From: Anaerolineales bacterium UBA1136
Lineage (GTDB): Bacteria; Chloroflexota; Anaerolineae; Anaerolineales; UBA11657
DNA length: 7,082 bases
Direction: 5' to 3'
NCBI GenBank assembly: GCA_002311455.1
Contig: DCAJ01000114.1
Coordinates: 3,626 to 10,707, forward strand
The position numbers and the translations under genes are program-made. This document shows, in pieces, positions 4,971 to 7,082 of this stretch (the first letter of the stretch is position 1; every line of letters starts with the position of its first letter). A model generated the notes under the pieces. The model was not told the origin of the DNA and made no database searches. It saw nothing but the letters and a program-made list of their open reading frames with translations.

Positions 4971-7082
4971 ATGGAAATAGGACATATCAAACCAATAGAT
5001 ATCGACGAAGAAATGCAAGCAGCATATCTCTCGTATGCCATGAGCGTTATAATCTCCAGAGCCTTACCTGATGCTCGTGACGGCCTCAAACCGGTGCATA
5101 GACGCATCCTGTATGCAATGTATGATATGGGTATCAACCCACAATCTAGTCATAAAAAGTCAGCTAGAATTGTCGGTGAAGTGCTGGGAAAATATCATCC
5201 ACATGGGGACCAGGCTGTATATGATGCAATGGCTCGCATGACCCAAACCTTCTCTATGCGTTCTACACTTCTAGATGGTCAAGGAAATTTTGGATCTATG
5301 GATGGTGACACACCAGCTGCTATGCGTTATACCGAGGCAAGATTACACCCTATATCCACGCAACTTCTTACTGATATACGGAAGAATACTGTTGATTTCA
5401 TTAGTAATTTTGATGATACGCTGCAGGAACCAGTGGTGTTGCCAGCTGCATTTCCAAACTTGATGGTTAACGGAAGCACAGGTATAGCAGTAGGAATGTC
5501 TACTTCGGTTCCACCGCATAACTTGTCTGAAGTATGCGGTGCTCTAGCACTAATGCTAGAGAATTGGACAAACCTAGACAAAATACAAGTACAGGACCTC
5601 ATGCAGCACATCAAGGGCCCTGACTTTCCAACCGGCGGATTAGTTATCACACACGCAGAAGAAGATGTATTAGCCAGTGCTTATGGATCGGGCAGAGGAA
5701 AAATAACTGTAAGAGCCCGTATTCATGTAGAGGAATTAGCAAGAGGACGTCAACGCCTAATTGTCACAGAATTACCCTATCAGACCAATAAGGCATCATT
5801 AATAAGCCGTATCGCTAGTCTTGCACGCGAAAATCGTATAACTGGAATTACTGACCTAAGAGACGAATCTGATCGTCAAGGAATGCGGATAGTAATCGAC
5901 CTAAACAAATCAGCAGACCCAGACACAGTATTGAAACAGTTGTTCAAACTAACCCTCCTACAAACCACTTTCAGCATCATCTTGCTAGCACTTGTAAACG
6001 GAGAACCAAGACTCTTAACCCTAAAACAGGCGTTACGCGTGTTCCTAGAGCACCGAATAGAAGTAGTACGGAGACGGTCTCAATTCGACCTTAAAAAAGC
6101 AAAAGATAGAGCATATCTCATATCCGGTTTATTAGTCGCACTTGACAATATAGATGAAGTGATATCACTAATACGCAACTCAAAAGATGTACCTACTGCA
6201 CGCAAAGCACTCATGGACCAGTATGACCTAAGTACTACACAAGCTAATGCAATCCTTGACATGCCACTACGACAATTGGCGCAACTACAAAGAAATATAC
6301 TCAAAGATGAGTACAAAGATCTAATGACTCAAATTGAAGGACTACAGTCGCTGTTAAGATCACCAACAAAAGTGCGTGAAGTAGTATCGTTAGAACTGAG
6401 GAAAGTTAGTGGAAAGTACTCTGACAATCGTCGTACCCACATAATAACTTCCAGCGATAGTCAGGAAACAATTAGCGCCAGTATTATAGTTCCAGATGAA
6501 GACTCATGGGTAGTACTGACTCAAGAAGGCACATTAGCTCGCATTAATAATACACGTCGACCCGCACTTACTGGATATACACCTCTAGCAATATTACGAG
6601 CCAATACACGTGACATTCTATATTTGATTGCGATTGATGGAACTGCCTCTGCAATAACAGTAGGATCGATTCCTATTGCATCCAATCCAAGGTCAGGAGT
6701 TCTGATTGACTCAGTAAGCGCCATGACAAACAAATCAGTAGTTGTAGCTGCACTCTCCATCAATCCCTTAATCCTCAGTCAATCAGATAGATTTTTATCA
6801 CTATTTCTAGCCACAGCTCAAGGAGGCGTCAAAAGACTGCTAGTTAACGATCTGCCAGGCCCATCAGCATCATTGTTCAAGCTAATAAAAATTGGTACCA
6901 ACGATAGGCTAGCGTCCGCCTGTTGGATAACATCCTCTCAAAATGCACTAGTGTTCACTGCGGAAGGTAAAGGAATACGCTTTGATAGCAATATAGTTCG
7001 CACAACTGGTCTCTCCGCCGGTAGTGTACAAGGTATACGTCTTGGTCACAAACATGATCACATAATTACATGTACGTCAGCG
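4971..7082 (+). CDS. gyrA: DNA gyrase subunit A / type IIA topoisomerase subunit A (3'-truncated by the window edge)
   Basis: This is the DNA breakage-reunion subunit of a type IIA topoisomerase, working as A2B2 with GyrB. The frame stays open for 704 codons to the window edge; full-length GyrA is usually 800-900 residues, so the end of the C-terminal domain is missing. Visible in order: SYAMSVIISRALPDARDGLKP, the winged-helix/quinolone region with KYHPHGDQAVYDAM, the catalytic Tyr in AAMRYTEARL (codon 5328-5330, residue 120 from this start, E. coli Tyr122), the tower domain (PNLMVNGSTGIAVGMSTSVPPHN), the coiled-coil/C-gate region (LEHRIEVVRRR to about 6400), and from about 6480 the start of a beta-pinwheel with roughly four blades. 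Oddities: Gln replaces the Ser83 equivalent; the GyrA-box QRRGGKG is absent, with TRRPALTG in its place; and AILDMRL reads AILDMPL. Without a clear GyrA-box, a ParC/topoisomerase IV-like role is possible. The N-terminal domain fits GyrA well, so the symbol is likely but not proven. Confidence 0.88.
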   Translation, partial: MEIGHIKPIDIDEEMQAAYLSYAMSVIISRALPDARDGLKPVHRRILYAMYDMGINPQSSHKKSARIVGEVLGKYHPHGDQAVYDAMARMTQTFSMRSTLLDGQGNFGSMDGDTPAAMRYTEARLHPISTQLLTDIRKNTVDFISNFDDTLQEPVVLPAAFPNLMVNGSTGIAVGMSTSVPPHNLSEVCGALALMLENWTNLDKIQVQDLMQHIKGPDFPTGGLVITHAEEDVLASAYGSGRGKITVRARIHVEELARGRQRLIVTELPYQTNKASLISRIASLARENRITGITDLRDESDRQGMRIVIDLNKSADPDTVLKQLFKLTLLQTTFSIILLALVNGEPRLLTLKQALRVFLEHRIEVVRRRSQFDLKKAKDRAYLISGLLVALDNIDEVISLIRNSKDVPTARKALMDQYDLSTTQANAILDMPLRQLAQLQRNILKDEYKDLMTQIEGLQSLLRSPTKVREVVSLELRKVSGKYSDNRRTHIITSSDSQETISASIIVPDEDSWVVLTQEGTLARINNTRRPALTGYTPLAILRANTRDILYLIAIDGTASAITVGSIPIASNPRSGVLIDSVSAMTNKSVVVAALSINPLILSQSDRFLSLFLATAQGGVKRLLVNDLPGPSASLFKLIKIGTNDRLASACWITSSQNALVFTAEGKGIRFDSNIVRTTGLSAGSVQGIRLGHKHDHIITCTSA

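Noticed and set aside
5275..5463. Plus-strand 62-codon frame within gyrA
   Set aside because: It overlaps the catalytic Tyr region of gyrA in another frame; the gyrA frame is the conserved one.
3121..6780. Apparent switch from G-rich to C-rich coding strand from the end of rpoC into gyrA, as a possible replication or transfer boundary
   Set aside because: Hand counts in several 60-base lines were inconsistent (some gyrA lines are balanced), so no boundary can be claimed without a full skew calculation.

Overview
The window carries three genes in a row on the + strand of a bacterial chromosome: the 3' end of rpoC (RNA polymerase beta'), a complete 466-codon gene for a DEAD-box-helicase-like protein, and most of gyrA (DNA gyrase / type IIA topoisomerase subunit A). 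No RNA genes, mobile elements, CRISPR arrays or integration signals are visible. The DNA is moderately AT-rich. The beta' subunit is a single chain without the large E. coli-type trigger-loop insertion. Its wording, with a bacterial-type Zn site and phrases such as ADPAGRII and TADAGYLTRR, looks to me most like Chloroflexota (Dehalococcoidia / SAR202-like). That placement is a recollection-based inference of moderate confidence, not a search result.

Layout: 1-3335 is rpoC, entering the window already inside the gene and ending at TAG. 3336-3485 is a 150-base gap with a striking perfect 13-bp inverted repeat, an isolated TATAAT, and the ribosome binding site of the next gene. 3486-4886 is the helicase-like gene (GTG start, tandem TAA TAA stop). 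4887-4970 is a short gap ending in a strong AGAAGGAG ribosome binding site. gyrA runs from about 4971 off the right edge, with no stop reached.

The most unusual content is the middle gene. It aligns along its whole length with the two RecA-like domains of a DEAD-box RNA helicase, but nearly every ATP-binding and hydrolysis motif is altered: Q motif Gln to His, Walker A Lys to Phe, DEAD to TETD, SAT to CTS, and motifs V and VI unrecognisable, including loss of the arginine fingers. The reading frame is nevertheless intact, well started and well terminated, and it ends in a long Lys/Arg-rich tail. I read it as a probable pseudo-helicase: a catalytically dead RNA-binding scaffold derived from a DEAD-box enzyme, encoded between RNA polymerase and gyrase. 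The gyrA gene is also atypical. It has Gln at the position of E. coli Ser83 and no recognisable GyrA-box (QRRGGKG), the element gyrase needs to wrap DNA and introduce negative supercoils. Together the genes serve transcription and DNA topology; whether they are co-transcribed is not settled by the sequence.
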